This document shows, one piece after another, positions 16,385 through 27,582 of a stretch of 64,000 nucleotides of DNA. Source of the DNA: Lachnospiraceae bacterium (GTDB lineage Bacteria; Bacillota; Clostridia; Lachnospirales; Lachnospiraceae); the NCBI GenBank assembly GCA_021771695.1, contig JAETON010000003.1:96661-160660 (forward strand), written 5' to 3'. The position numbers and the translations under genes are program-made. Every line of letters begins with the position of its first letter. Position 1 is the stretch's first letter. Under the pieces are notes generated by a model, which saw only the letters and a list, made by a program, of their open reading frames with translations, was not told the origin of the DNA and searched no databases.

Positions 16385-16735
16385 TTAATAATTATATTTC
16401 CCAAGCCACTCTTCGAAGTAGATTTCCAGCTGGCTTTGGATCTTGCTCCAGTCCTGGCGTCTTCCGGTCCACTTACGGGTGATATCCATTGTCGCCAGGT
16501 AAAGCATTTTTAGAAGACTGTCATCCGATGGGAAAATGGTTTTGCTTTTAGTTACTTTGCGTAGCTGGAGGTTAAAACCTTCTACAGCATTCGTCGTATA
16601 AACCAGTCTGCGGACGGCCTCCGGATATTTGAAATATGTAGATAACATTGTCCAGTTGCCGCTCCATGATTTATAGATCTTTGGATATTTTGCATCCCAT
16701 GTTTCCCGAAACAGCTCCAGTGTCCTGCTATAATT
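16385..16735 (-). pseudogene. C-terminal remnant of an IS256-family transposase
   Basis: Reading leftward from about 16735, the frame encodes LELFRETWDAKYPKIYKSW, RRLVYTTNAVEGFNLQLRK and IFPSDDSLLKMLYLATMDIT, ending KYNY-stop. YTTNAVEG-N is the conserved C-terminal region of IS256 mutator-type transposases around the last catalytic Glu. Only about 112 residues remain. An IS3-family element begins at 16740, and the missing N-terminal part does not reappear beyond it, so a deletion accompanied or followed the insertion. Confidence 0.85.
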
Positions 16736-16790
16736 AAGTTGTAACACCCAGTGATAGTTTGATATACTCAAATTATAAGGAGATGTTACA

Positions 16791-17081
16791 ATATCAAAAA
16801 CTAAGAAGTATGAGCCTGAGCTCAAGGAACAAATCATTCGTCTTCATCTAGAGGAAGGACGAACAGTAAAAAACCTTACCGAAGAATATCACCTTGGTCA
16901 AGGTACACTAAGATACTGGTTATCACAGCGCAGCAAAGAATGCCAAACAAATGAAACTATCCAGCAGGAAAATGAATCCTATGCTGAAATTAATCGTTTA
17001 CGTAAAGAATTAGCTGAAGCAAAAAAGGAAAATGAATTCCTAAAAAAAGCAGCGGCATTCTTTGCGAGGGAAATCGATTAG
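16791..17081 (+). CDS. IS3-family transposase OrfA (no ATG start)
   Basis: The frame encodes SKTKKYEPELKEQIIRLHLE, then EEGRTVKNLTEEYHLGQGTL and RYWLSQRS, an HTH like other IS3 OrfA proteins, then a coiled-coil (INRLRKELAEAKKENEFLKK) and AAAFFAREID-stop. The related element at 63823 starts MAKVHKVYEPEF; here the matching codon at 16791 is ATA, eight bases after AAGGAG. The start therefore seems mutated or is a rare ATA start. The run of seven A at 17042-17048 is in the proper frame for -1 frameshifting into orfB. Confidence 0.75.
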   Translation: MSKTKKYEPELKEQIIRLHLEEGRTVKNLTEEYHLGQGTLRYWLSQRSKECQTNETIQQENESYAEINRLRKELAEAKKENEFLKKAAAFFAREID

Positions 17082-17143
17082 CTCAGTACCAGTTCATTCA
17101 AAAATACTCTCCAGAATTCGGCATCAGATGGCTGCTCCGAAGA

Positions 17144-17935
17144 TTGAGCATCTGTCCTAATGCCTATTACAATTATTTGAAAAATTGTAAAGCAGAATAT
17201 CGAAAAACAAAGGCATCCATCCAGCGTAGAATGGTTGAAATATACCATGACAACGATGGAGTTCCAGGGTATCGAATGAGACATGATTACCTTGCTATGG
17301 AAAATATTATTTATTCGTATGCTGCGATTTTTAAATATGCGCATGAGTTGGGCTTACAATCTATTGTGCGACGTAAAAAACCTGAATACAGAAAAGGAAA
17401 GGTCAACAAAATATTTACCAATTTGCTCAATCGTCAATTTACAGTAACCGAGCCAAACAAAGTATGGTGCACAGATTTCACTTATATGCCAAGACCAAAT
17501 GGTACAATGCGTTATAATTGTTCCATTATAGATCTTTTTGATAGAAGTGCTGCAGCTACGTTGAACGGTTCAAGCATAACCGCAGAATTAGCGATAGCCA
17601 CGCTGCAAAAGGCATTAAATCAACAGAAACCTGGCAAGGGCATTATTTTACATTCGGACCAAGGAAGCCAATATACGTCAAAAGAATTTAACGATTTCTG
17701 TGCAAAAAAATTTGTACAGCAAAGTATGAGTCGTGCATATTGTCCATATGATCGCGCTCCAATGGAGCGATTCTATAATACGTTCAAAAACGAATTCTAT
17801 AACTTGTATTCATTTTCATCAAATGATGATTTGGATGAGAGAACCTGTGAATTTGTTTATGGAAAATATAATCATAAAAGACCGCATACACACAACGATG
17901 GTCGCACTCCTATTGTAGCACGTTATGCTGCATAG
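17144..17935 (+). CDS. IS3-family transposase OrfB (rve integrase)
   Basis: From the TTG at 17144 the frame gives 263 residues, but it is open from the A7 run at 17042, giving the extra N-terminal text AQYQFIQKYSPEFGIRWLLR. It is therefore most likely made as an OrfAB fusion by -1 frameshifting. The DDE triad is visible: KVWCTDFTYM (D), LHSDQGSQYTSKEF (D) and RAPMERFYNTFKNEFY (E). YGKYNHKRPHTHNDGRTP is the normal IS3 C terminus. The catalytic domain looks complete, so only the orfA start is in doubt. Confidence 0.9.
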   Translation: MSICPNAYYNYLKNCKAEYRKTKASIQRRMVEIYHDNDGVPGYRMRHDYLAMENIIYSYAAIFKYAHELGLQSIVRRKKPEYRKGKVNKIFTNLLNRQFTVTEPNKVWCTDFTYMPRPNGTMRYNCSIIDLFDRSAAATLNGSSITAELAIATLQKALNQQKPGKGIILHSDQGSQYTSKEFNDFCAKKFVQQSMSRAYCPYDRAPMERFYNTFKNEFYNLYSFSSNDDLDERTCEFVYGKYNHKRPHTHNDGRTPIVARYAA

Positions 17936-18021
17936 AGGGGGGAAACTATCAACAGGTGTTACAATTTTGCTTGACAACAACAATCATCATAATCTCGCTG
18001 TTCAAAATTATGAAAACTGTA

Positions 18022-19106
18022 CTTTACATTCCACTATGTTTCTATTAAATCGCGTGCCTGCACCTGCACATATATAAATACTTGTATCTTTACATTCCAC
18101 TATGTTTCTATTAAATCCGAGTATTTTCAGCTGCTTCAAAACGGAACAGAGAACTTTACATTCCACTATGTTTCTATTAAATCAGGCATTCCGTCCAAAT
18201 ACTGCTTTGTTTGATTTGCCTTTACATTCCACTATGTTTCTATTAAATCAGAATCCAAGAACACATAAGCCAATATCGAGGCAACCTTTACATTCCACTA
18301 TGTTTCTATTAAATCAGGTTTTCGCCTCCTTTCCTTATTTAGTTTTTGTCATCTTTACATTCCACTATGTTTCTATTAAATCCCATCTGCCGCCCCAGCA
18401 TCAAAATCTGTTTCAACCTTTACATTCCACTATGTTTCTATTAAATCCAGGAATTACGCTTAAAAGGCGTTGTATCAATTTTAGACTTTACATTCCACTA
18501 TGTTTCTATTAAATCGAACTTACTAAAACTTTCAAAATCTTCTATAAAATACTTTACATTCCACTATGTTTCTATTAAATCCTATATTCTAAAGTATTCA
18601 TATCAATTTTTTTCTTTCTTTACATTCCACTATGTTTCTATTAAATCTAAATCTTCTGCACTCCCAACCATTAATTTAAAATCCTTTACATTCCACTATG
18701 TTTCTATTAAATCGAAAAAATCAAATTACTTCTTACAAAGAAAAAAACCTTTACATTCCACTATGTTTCTATTAAATCAACGTTATTCGTAGATTATCTT
18801 TAGATTTAAACAACTTTACATTCCACTATGTTTCTATTAAATCAAAATTTGATTATTTTATTAATTATTATTGCTTCTCTTTACATTCCACTATGTTTCT
18901 ATTAAATCATCATCTCTTTCACGTATTAAGCCAAAGAAACCATCTTTACATTCCACTATGTTTCTATTAAATCAGGCTTGTATACTACATCTCCTCTTGT
19001 TTCACCCTCCTTTACATTCCACTATGTTTCTATTAAATCCCGTGCTCATAAAAGCTCCTTTTTGCAAAGCCTTTACAGTCCATTTTTGTCGACTTCCTAT
19101 TAAATT
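18022..19106 (-). CRISPR. type I-B CRISPR array, 16 perfect repeats and 15 spacers
   Basis: Sixteen identical 30-base repeats begin at 18022, 18088, 18154, 18220, 18286, 18353, 18418, 18486, 18552, 18618, 18684, 18749, 18814, 18879, 18944 and 19010. On the plus strand each starts CTTTACATTCCACTATG and ends TCTATTAAATC. Spacers are 35-38 bases. In reverse complement the repeat ends GTGGAATGTAAAG, like the transcribed strand of clostridial I-B repeats (for example Clostridioides difficile), so crRNAs are read on the minus strand and the leader is on the right. A degenerate, 36-base repeat-like copy with an inserted GTCGAC lies at 19071-19106, after a 31-base interval. Confidence 0.98.
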
Positions 19107-19214
19107 TCATATTTTTACGCTTACAATTTCTCTAGCCTGCAATTAAGCCTGGATTTTTCACATTTTTTAGTATTGTCGATCCCCTTATATTTTTACATTA
19201 TCTATGATCGACAG
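19107..19214 (-). promoter_or_regulatory. CRISPR leader
   Basis: This A+T-rich stretch lies between the cas2 stop and the array. On the minus strand it should hold the array promoter and integration signals. The short sequences GATCGACA (about 19206) and GTCGAT (about 19173), with GTCGAC inside the degenerate repeat (about 19089), form a recurring motif that may bind an integration factor. No exact -35/-10 pair could be chosen. Confidence 0.6.
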
Positions 19215-19493
19215 TTACAGAAAGAAACTGGTCTTATCATCCTCCTTACCCCAAAATTCTTTATCAAGCCACTTTTCCTGACGACTTTTAAAAATAATTA
19301 CAGAATCTAGGCTTTTATCAATATAAAGGCTCAACTCCTTCTGCATTTTCATTAATTGGACCTTTGAAATTTCTCCTTCAAATACAGAATTTTGTATATG
19401 TGACAAATATTTTTTAGATATTTTAAAAATCTTTGACCACCTTCTCTGCCCATTTTCACTCTGACTAATATCATATACCAAAACTACATACAT
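19215..19493 (-). CDS. cas2: CRISPR-associated endoribonuclease/integrase subunit Cas2
   Basis: A 92-residue Cas2. The ATG at 19493 follows GGTGG by six bases and gives the usual N terminus MYVVLVYDISQ, with the conserved Asp after the first strand; an upstream GTG lies inside cas1. QRRWSKIFKISKKYLSHIQN and SVFEGEISKVQ are standard. With Cas1 it forms the spacer-integration complex. It is the last cas gene, next to the leader. Confidence 0.95.
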   Translation of the reverse strand: MYVVLVYDISQSENGQRRWSKIFKISKKYLSHIQNSVFEGEISKVQLMKMQKELSLYIDKSLDSVIIFKSRQEKWLDKEFWGKEDDKTSFFL

Positions 19494-19495
19494 AT

Positions 19496-20488
19496 TTACC
19501 ACCAAATCTTAAATCCTTCATAATCTTTTTCTCCCATTAAATGTTTTATCAACTTATAAGCTTCCAGACGCACTAGATATTGATATGATACCTTTTTACC
19601 TAATTCCTTATGCATAATTGTTTTTTTCATTCTTGCATCGAACTCCGCAACGATTAATTTTGAAGCATCTTTTTTCAAGTGAAGAAAATTTAGTTCTTTT
19701 GTAAAACTATCCTCTGTAATCTGCCGTCTGTTTAATAAAGAAAATATTAATCTGTCTCCAATTAATGGCTTAAACACTTCTGACAAGTCTAAACACAAAG
19801 AATATCTTCTTGCCCCTGGTTCGTGAAGATAACTAATTGTTGGATTCAATTGTGTATGATAAATTTCACTTAATGTTTTTGCATAGATCAATGAATTCAC
19901 AAAAGAAATCAGTGAATTAATCATATTGTCAGGCGGATGCATTACTCTTTTTTCAAATTGAATATTTTGATTCACTATAATATTCCATGCAGTATAATAA
20001 CATTTGCGGATATTTCCTTCGATTCCCATTAGTTCATCAATTGCTGTTGTCTTTGAAATTTTCTTTCTCAAAAAATCTACTTCCTGCATATAATCTGAAA
20101 GATCTTTTCCTCTACTATTATAATAACGCAAATTTCTATAAATATTATCTGCAGCAGCCTCAATAAATTTGCGAGCAATCTTTATTCTTTTTTCATAATC
20201 TGTATAGTGCTCTACCTGTTTTACCAAAAGCTGCCCTGCCAAAAGACTTTCTCTTGGATAAAAACTTCCTGTATAAAAGTTGTAATAATTAAAAAAATGA
20301 ACAGGAATCCCATATTGAGATATGTAATTAAGAAATGCTGTATTAATAGTTAATTCCGACATTACATAAATATCATTGATACGTTCTATTGGAATATCCC
20401 TTTTTTCTCCTTCATATGACGTAAATTGCAAAGTATTATCTTTTCGCTTCAAATCTCCATTATTATATACATAAAAACTTCGCTTCAT
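19496..20488 (-). CDS. cas1: CRISPR-associated integrase Cas1 (type I-B)
   Basis: A 330-residue Cas1 integrase. The ATG at 20488 (MKRSFYVYNNGDLKRKDNTL) follows GGAG; a TTG five codons upstream is less likely. Family patterns are YISQYGIPVHFFNYYNFYTG, ELMGIEGNIRKCYYTAWN with the metal-binding Glu, the conserved His in ISYLHEPGARRYSLCLDLSE, and the acidic EVFKPLIGDRLIF. It integrates new spacers with Cas2. It lies directly after cas4, which trims and orients prespacers. Confidence 0.95.
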   Translation of the reverse strand: MKRSFYVYNNGDLKRKDNTLQFTSYEGEKRDIPIERINDIYVMSELTINTAFLNYISQYGIPVHFFNYYNFYTGSFYPRESLLAGQLLVKQVEHYTDYEKRIKIARKFIEAAADNIYRNLRYYNSRGKDLSDYMQEVDFLRKKISKTTAIDELMGIEGNIRKCYYTAWNIIVNQNIQFEKRVMHPPDNMINSLISFVNSLIYAKTLSEIYHTQLNPTISYLHEPGARRYSLCLDLSEVFKPLIGDRLIFSLLNRRQITEDSFTKELNFLHLKKDASKLIVAEFDARMKKTIMHKELGKKVSYQYLVRLEAYKLIKHLMGEKDYEGFKIWW

Positions 20489-20503
20489 TTTTCTATACTC
20501 CAA

Positions 20504-20998
20504 TTAAATAAAACACAAATCATGATACGCACACTTTCCACAAATTCTCTTCTGACAAAAATTTGGCGGCATATCCTGATTATTTATTTCGGAAATATTA
20601 GAAATTACATTTTCTAACTCACAGATATCTTCATCACTTAACTCAATTATTAGGTTCTTTTTTAATAAAGGATAATCAATTTGGGCTTTTAAATTCGTAA
20701 CACCTCTTTGCCGCAAATAATAAAGATAATATTTTACCTGCCATATCCCCGCTTCCTCAATGGCCCTGCTCTTTTTCACTTCATGAAGTTCTTTGTGCTC
20801 TTTTATAAAATCAATATTGATAACATTATCAATGTTGAAATGCTTTTCATCTCGACGATAAGTAGTTTCATCCAACAGCTTACCCAACATAACATTTTCA
20901 TTGTCATTTTCCATATTGATTTCATGACAAAAATACCACAATTTCCTCTTGCATATAAAATAATAATAAATCATAACACCAGTAATTCTTTTTTCCAT
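20504..20998 (-). CDS. cas4: CRISPR-associated exonuclease Cas4
   Basis: A 164-residue Dna2-like Cas4. ITGVMIYYYFICKRKLWYFC holds the first cluster cysteine, EEAGIWQVKYYLYYLRQRG carries the nuclease core, and C-terminal NFCQKRICGKCAYHDLC gives the remaining Fe-S cysteines. GGAGGGG lies just before the ATG. Cas4 selects prespacers with a correct PAM. It sits between cas3 and cas1, as in many I-B loci. Confidence 0.93.
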   Translation of the reverse strand: MEKRITGVMIYYYFICKRKLWYFCHEINMENDNENVMLGKLLDETTYRRDEKHFNIDNVINIDFIKEHKELHEVKKSRAIEEAGIWQVKYYLYYLRQRGVTNLKAQIDYPLLKKNLIIELSDEDICELENVISNISEINNQDMPPNFCQKRICGKCAYHDLCFI

Positions 20999-21024
20999 CA
21001 GCCCCTCCTCCCTAAGAAAATGAT

Positions 21025-23418
21025 TTACAAAATATTATCTTCATCTTCTACACAATTTAAAATTAATCCCCGGCCTCTTCCTAATTCCTCATTGAAATCA
21101 TATTTTAAGTCGGCACGATGAATTTGAGTATCTTTAATTACGCTGTAGTCCACACCCTGTGGTAATTTGCCATGGAAACTGATACTTAATGTTAAGGAAT
21201 CCAGTTTAGATTTTAAAAGTCCTCTCACTCCTTTTCCTATATGTGGTCTATGCAAAAAATCAGTACATATTTCAAACATATTTCGATTTTCTATATACGC
21301 GCTTTCTGGTACAATTGTGATGCTTTGAATCATGCGAAACTTCTCATCAGCCTCACCTTTCTCATACTCTAATGGCCGAATTACAGAAAAATGTTTTAAA
21401 TATTTGTCTATTTCCTGGTAATATTTTGTATCTTTAATTTCTTCTGTTTTATACACCTCATTGATATAATCTATTTTCAATGCTTCAGTAAAAATAATAT
21501 TTTCATACTCTTTTAATTTTTCCAGAGAACGATTATAAATATCTAATGCATAAACACTTCTTTCCCCTACACCATTTCCATTATTGAAAATAATAATATT
21601 AGGATCTTTAGGCTCATATCGTCCACTTCTGTTACATCTTCCCATTCTCTGTAACAGACTATCACAAGAGCACATCTCCGTATACAATATATCAAAATCT
21701 ATGTCTAAGCTCGCTTCTACAATCTGTGTCGTAATCCATACACCCGATACATCTTTCTGTCTTGAAAAATCCATAATCATTTTTTCTAATATATTTCGAT
21801 CTTTTCTAATAAATCTGGAATGCAGCAAATATGTATTTTCTAATTCTTCTGAAATCTGTTGATAAATTTCCTGTGCCTGTGTCACTGTATTGCATATTAC
21901 AAGAACCTTTTTTTCTTCTCCTGTGCTAATAATCTCTTCAATATCCATATCCCCATTTCGTATTGATATTTTATGCCTTTTTGTTGCTGCAGTTTTTGAA
22001 AAATCCTCTATAAGATATTGTTCTCCAGCTTTTAATCCATTCTGCTCCATAAAAAACTGCAATACTGGCGGAAATGTTGCCGTTATAATCGCAAATTTTC
22101 CTCCCATTTCCTGAATCATTTTTAAACCATAGATTAAAGTTGCGACAACCCTTGGAGAATATGCTTGTATTTCGTCTAATACCAATTTGGAATATTTTAA
22201 TGTTGCGGCAAAAATTTCCGTCCCAAGTGCCTTATACACAAATTTAAATAACTGATCTACCGTACAAATAGTTAATGGTGCTGACAATAATTTCGCCTGC
22301 TCATAATTTTTTAACCCATCCGTATCCCGTATATTTTCCTCATGATTTCCCTGGAATCTTTCCAAATATTTTGACATACTATCAGAATGCAGCAAAGCTG
22401 CATCTTTATAATCATATTGATTTTGAACACGGTCATAAATTGCATTGGAGGATACTTTTAATGGCAATGTATAAAATCCTTTTTCTCCATTTATCCATAA
22501 TAATGCTGCCTCAGTTTTTCCTGAACCTGTTGGTGCTATTATAATTAAATTATCCTCTGTATGATTCTGCATATATTCCTGTGCTGGCCGCAGAATTTCT
22601 CCTAACTTCTGATGAATTGTACTTTTTAAATACTTTTTTTCTAAATCCGGAGCAATTTCTGCCTCTTCATATCCAGCACTTACGGCCCAATCAAATCGAT
22701 TTAACATTCCTTTTACAGTTAAATATTCTATCCATATATCAGTCTCAATCACCGGGTTTTGCTCTGTTGTTTTATTTTGGAACAATAATTTCCCTCTATT
22801 TACTTTTTTCAATTTCCAATCAGGACAATTTAAATACTCTCTCAAATAAGCATTATAGTATTTCTCACAATAATTATTGATTTCTTCCAAAGTAAATACA
22901 TCCTGTCTTGTATGATGATAAAACACAGCTGTCAGCCATATTTTAAAGTCTTTGACAGTAAAATTTGGATTCATAGAAAGAAATTCTTTTTTTGAAATTG
23001 ATAATGCACTTAAAAATCCATGAGGTATTTGATACTCTGGTTCTGGCAGGTTACTTTCTTGCAGATATTCTTTTATTTGTGGATTTACAATTTTCTGAAA
23101 CCCTAAATTAACTTTTCCCAGGTCATGCATCCTGCATGCCAAAATAATTAATTCTTTCTCCTTCTCTGAAAAATAACTTCCATAAGATTCAAAGAATTTT
23201 TCTGCACATTGCACAATATCTTTCAAATGACCTGTTAACGTTTTTTGTTCTTCATCGCCTTTTTTCTCAATATTATTGATTGATTCTCTTAAAATTTCTT
23301 TTTCTGTGTCAGATAATCCTTCCTCTAAATTCAAAATAAGTTCATTAAACTCTTTTTCTAATCTCTTTTTGTCTCTCACTGATAATGCTTTTGTCTTTGA
23401 TTTTGCGTAGTACTCCAT
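21025..23418 (-). CDS. cas3: CRISPR-associated helicase-nuclease Cas3 (HD-DExx)
   Basis: About 797 residues from the ATG at 23418 (MEYYAKSKTKALSV), which has GGAAGGGG upstream. A longer frame beginning at 23487 overlaps cas5 by eight bases and is possible. The HD nuclease part has LACRMHDLGKVNLGFQ and FYHHTRQD. The helicase has Walker A IAPTGSGKTEAALLW, motif II LVLDEIQAY (DEIQ rather than DEVH), motif III ITATFPP and motif VI QRMGRCNRSGR. It degrades target DNA after recruitment by Cascade. All catalytic motifs seem intact. Confidence 0.96.
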   Translation of the reverse strand: MEYYAKSKTKALSVRDKKRLEKEFNELILNLEEGLSDTEKEILRESINNIEKKGDEEQKTLTGHLKDIVQCAEKFFESYGSYFSEKEKELIILACRMHDLGKVNLGFQKIVNPQIKEYLQESNLPEPEYQIPHGFLSALSISKKEFLSMNPNFTVKDFKIWLTAVFYHHTRQDVFTLEEINNYCEKYYNAYLREYLNCPDWKLKKVNRGKLLFQNKTTEQNPVIETDIWIEYLTVKGMLNRFDWAVSAGYEEAEIAPDLEKKYLKSTIHQKLGEILRPAQEYMQNHTEDNLIIIAPTGSGKTEAALLWINGEKGFYTLPLKVSSNAIYDRVQNQYDYKDAALLHSDSMSKYLERFQGNHEENIRDTDGLKNYEQAKLLSAPLTICTVDQLFKFVYKALGTEIFAATLKYSKLVLDEIQAYSPRVVATLIYGLKMIQEMGGKFAIITATFPPVLQFFMEQNGLKAGEQYLIEDFSKTAATKRHKISIRNGDMDIEEIISTGEEKKVLVICNTVTQAQEIYQQISEELENTYLLHSRFIRKDRNILEKMIMDFSRQKDVSGVWITTQIVEASLDIDFDILYTEMCSCDSLLQRMGRCNRSGRYEPKDPNIIIFNNGNGVGERSVYALDIYNRSLEKLKEYENIIFTEALKIDYINEVYKTEEIKDTKYYQEIDKYLKHFSVIRPLEYEKGEADEKFRMIQSITIVPESAYIENRNMFEICTDFLHRPHIGKGVRGLLKSKLDSLTLSISFHGKLPQGVDYSVIKDTQIHRADLKYDFNEELGRGRGLILNCVEDEDNIL

Positions 23419-23479
23419 AATCTGACACCCCTTCCTCGATTCGCATTTCCAATATGTATCAATTAAATTTTCTGTAGTT

Positions 23480-25065
<1,586 letters not shown>

Positions 25066-25073
<8 letters not shown>

Positions 25074-26754
25074 CTTTGTTGTCCTCCTTCTTTTGATAAC
25101 TTCCTTTTAACCCTAATAAAAATGCATATCCATACTCCTGAAACAAATCCTGATTTCCTAACATTTGAACAAATCCATCCGGCATTGCCAATTTACTAGA
25201 ACAATACATTCGCATAATAATTTCTATAAATTTTTCCTCATTCCTTACAGAAAGCGCATTTAACAGCTGATAAATTGTTCCACGCAGACATTCGTCACTT
25301 GCTGCATTTTTATTTCTCAATATTTCCTTTCTTAATTCATAACCTTTATCACGCATTGAAAATCGATTCATAATAATTTTTCCTCCATCTCGTTCAATGT
25401 TCATTTCACTTTCTCTATGGATAAGATTCATCCATAACTGAATGTGATATAAAATAAAAGCAGTTCCAATCGTTCCATCCTGTTCAAGTGCCTGTTTTAA
25501 TAAACGGTTCAACAGCCCATATTGACTTTGATATTGCAAAATATTCATAACCGCATCCTCGTAAACATTAACATATTCATTCTTTATTTTCACAATTGGA
25601 TGTTTACTCAACTTATCTAAATTTTTTCGTACCTTTTCCAACTTAAAAATGTTCAATGTATCTTTATGAATCACACTAAATTTATATTTATCTTGAGCAT
25701 TTATGCCCCGTAAAATAACCTGTATATTGGATAATTCTTTAATCTTTTTATCCAATACAATATTCATGGTTTTAGCAAACCATACAGGATATTTTTCATT
25801 CTCTTCTTTTTCCTGGCTCAGTCCTGCTTTATCTTCCTTTCGATTATGTCCAATCAATGTTTGAACACTTTCATTCACATTCAAAAATACAAATTTATTT
25901 CCTATTAGTTGAAATCCTAAGGGGCTTAAAGAATAAACAAACGCACAAACCGGACATAAAAAAGCGTCTACCTTGCAGTTCCAAAAAGCCGACCGCTTTC
26001 TTGTAAGATCGTCTGCCATCTCTGTCATAAAGGCAATAGAGACTTTTTCCTTTGGATTCATTGGCATTCCACAATCAATACAGATATCTTTTGCTTTCTC
26101 ATGACCATCCTTCAGATATTTTCGAAATGGTTCCGAAAAATCTTTCTCAAACAACGTTCTCATATCTTTTTTTGCATTTGCTCTAAGTAAAAAACATTTC
26201 CCATCCCAAAAACGGTTGATGTAATTGTATATGATGCTTTTCATGCAAAAGGTTTCTTTACATAAAGGCTGCGTCAAAAAATCCTGCAGTTCCAACAATC
26301 GAACCGTTAGTTCCTCTATCCCCATTTTATCTTTCAGCTTTTCTTTTTTTAGCTTTTCATAAATTTCTGGATTATTAATCTTTTCTTTAATATTTGCATA
26401 CCCTGCTTGATAACTATTGGAAAGCAGCTTTTCATTGATAAACTTTAGGTCTTCTTTTTCTGTTTTTTCGGACTTCCAGATGTCTTTCTCCATTTTATCT
26501 AAATTAATCTGTATCTTTTCCAGAACCGTTTGATACACAGTTGCTGGTCCTAGATAATGAACAAAGGCTTTAAAATACATATCTGTCCAATCGGCCTCCG
26601 AAGCAAACTCCGAACAAATCCACAAGGCCTGCTTATTTTCATTAATTCCATAATCAACATTTTCTTGCGCTTCCGATAAATCCAACATATATTTCATTCC
26701 TACAAGTCCAGCATTTTTCAAAAAGTCTCCTGTTATAATTTCAAAACACTCCAA
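25066..26754 (-). CDS. cas8b: Cascade large subunit Cas8 (Cst1/Cas8a1-like, type I-B)
   Basis: A 562-residue large subunit. It starts with TTG at 26754, six bases after GGGAGGGAG. A two-part zinc finger, CIDCGMPMNPKEK and FLCPVCAFVYSLSPLGFQ (about residues 225-280), is the mark of Cst1/Cas8a1-like proteins. The rest is helical. It recognises the PAM and starts target binding. Its partners Cas7 (Cst2) and Cas5 agree with the I-B Tneap arrangement. Symbol usage varies (cas8a1, cst1, cas8b), so the subtype label is less sure than the role. Confidence 0.85.
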
Positions 26755-26769
26755 CGTTCTCCCTCCCTT

Positions 26770-27492
26770 CTATAATATAACTTCAAATTTTCCGTGACCT
26801 TCCCCTCTTCTGACACCCAAGCCCGATAAATACAACAAATTTAAAAGTTCCGGACTTCCAGTAAGCTTGTACACGCCAATATTAGCATCTGTATTTCGTC
26901 CAAATACTGGTGTGACTATCTTTTTCGCTTTCACTGGCTCAATCGAAAATCTTTCCGTTGACATTGGATATCCCCATTTTTCTAAGAAAAATTCTACATT
27001 TTCCTTTAGTACAGAAGCAAAACCATCCTGATCATATGTATAATAAATATCTGTGTTATCTTCTGCATTATGTCTGCGCACAAGCAGAGAACTTAACATT
27101 TTTACGACAATTTTAGAGTCAGTAATTTCTTGCTTCTGCTGCATAATCACTGAAATCAATTTCATGGAATTGTTATTCATGGGATATTGTTTAAACTTCA
27201 TAGACTTAAATGCATTAAAAAATTGAATAGACTCTTTTAAATCTGCATCTGAAAAATATACCGAAAAACTATTCTGATTTAATACTACTTTATTTTTCCC
27301 AAATTTTGCACCAGGCAGATAATAACTATAACAATAACCTTTGATAATAGATTTACTTTTATCGTACAGCCGTTCAAAAAATTCCTGTGAATAATTCTGT
27401 GCAGAGGCTTTCAAAAAACTAACTAACAGACGATCTATTTCCTTGGGTAAAATCGGATTTTGAGTCTGAAAAGATAATTTAAATTGAAACAT
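26770..27492 (-). CDS. cas6: crRNA-processing endoribonuclease Cas6
   Basis: A 240-residue Cas6 with two RAMP-like halves. The glycine-rich C terminus SGLGVRRGEGHGKFEVIL is the standard Cas6 G-loop. LYDKSKSIIKGYCYSYYLPG is in the N-terminal half. It cleaves the repeat RNA to release crRNAs. It is the first gene of the cas operon, with AAAGGAG before the ATG. Upstream lies a 275-base gap with a possible small RNA on the opposite strand. Confidence 0.93.
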   Translation of the reverse strand: MFQFKLSFQTQNPILPKEIDRLLVSFLKASAQNYSQEFFERLYDKSKSIIKGYCYSYYLPGAKFGKNKVVLNQNSFSVYFSDADLKESIQFFNAFKSMKFKQYPMNNNSMKLISVIMQQKQEITDSKIVVKMLSSLLVRRHNAEDNTDIYYTYDQDGFASVLKENVEFFLEKWGYPMSTERFSIEPVKAKKIVTPVFGRNTDANIGVYKLTGSPELLNLLYLSGLGVRRGEGHGKFEVIL

Positions 27493-27582
27493 GTTTCTCT
27501 CCTTTCCTGTTTATTTATTTTACTAAAGTATATCACATTTATTTACTCTTAGATATATTATTGATGAATTAAATCTGATTCA

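Larger units (their letters stand above)
16740..17963 (+). mobile_element. IS3-family (IS150-like) insertion sequence
   Basis: The 1224-base element is bounded by imperfect inverted repeats. The left end reads TGTAACACCCAGTGATAGTT and the right end, in reverse complement, reads TGTAACACCTGTTGATAGTT. It carries an orfA with HTH and leucine-rich tail and an orfB with an rve integrase domain. It lies between an IS256 remnant and the distal end of the CRISPR array. The two ends differ at three positions. Confidence 0.85.

Noticed and set aside
16763..17077. Minus-strand coding inside the IS3-family element
   Set aside because: Those frames are shadows of orfA and orfB, which carry the recognisable transposase motifs on the plus strand.
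18102..19146. Long open frames across the CRISPR array
   Set aside because: They only translate the repeat and spacers (FHYVSIKS or LHSTMFLLNQ over and over) and have no ribosome site.
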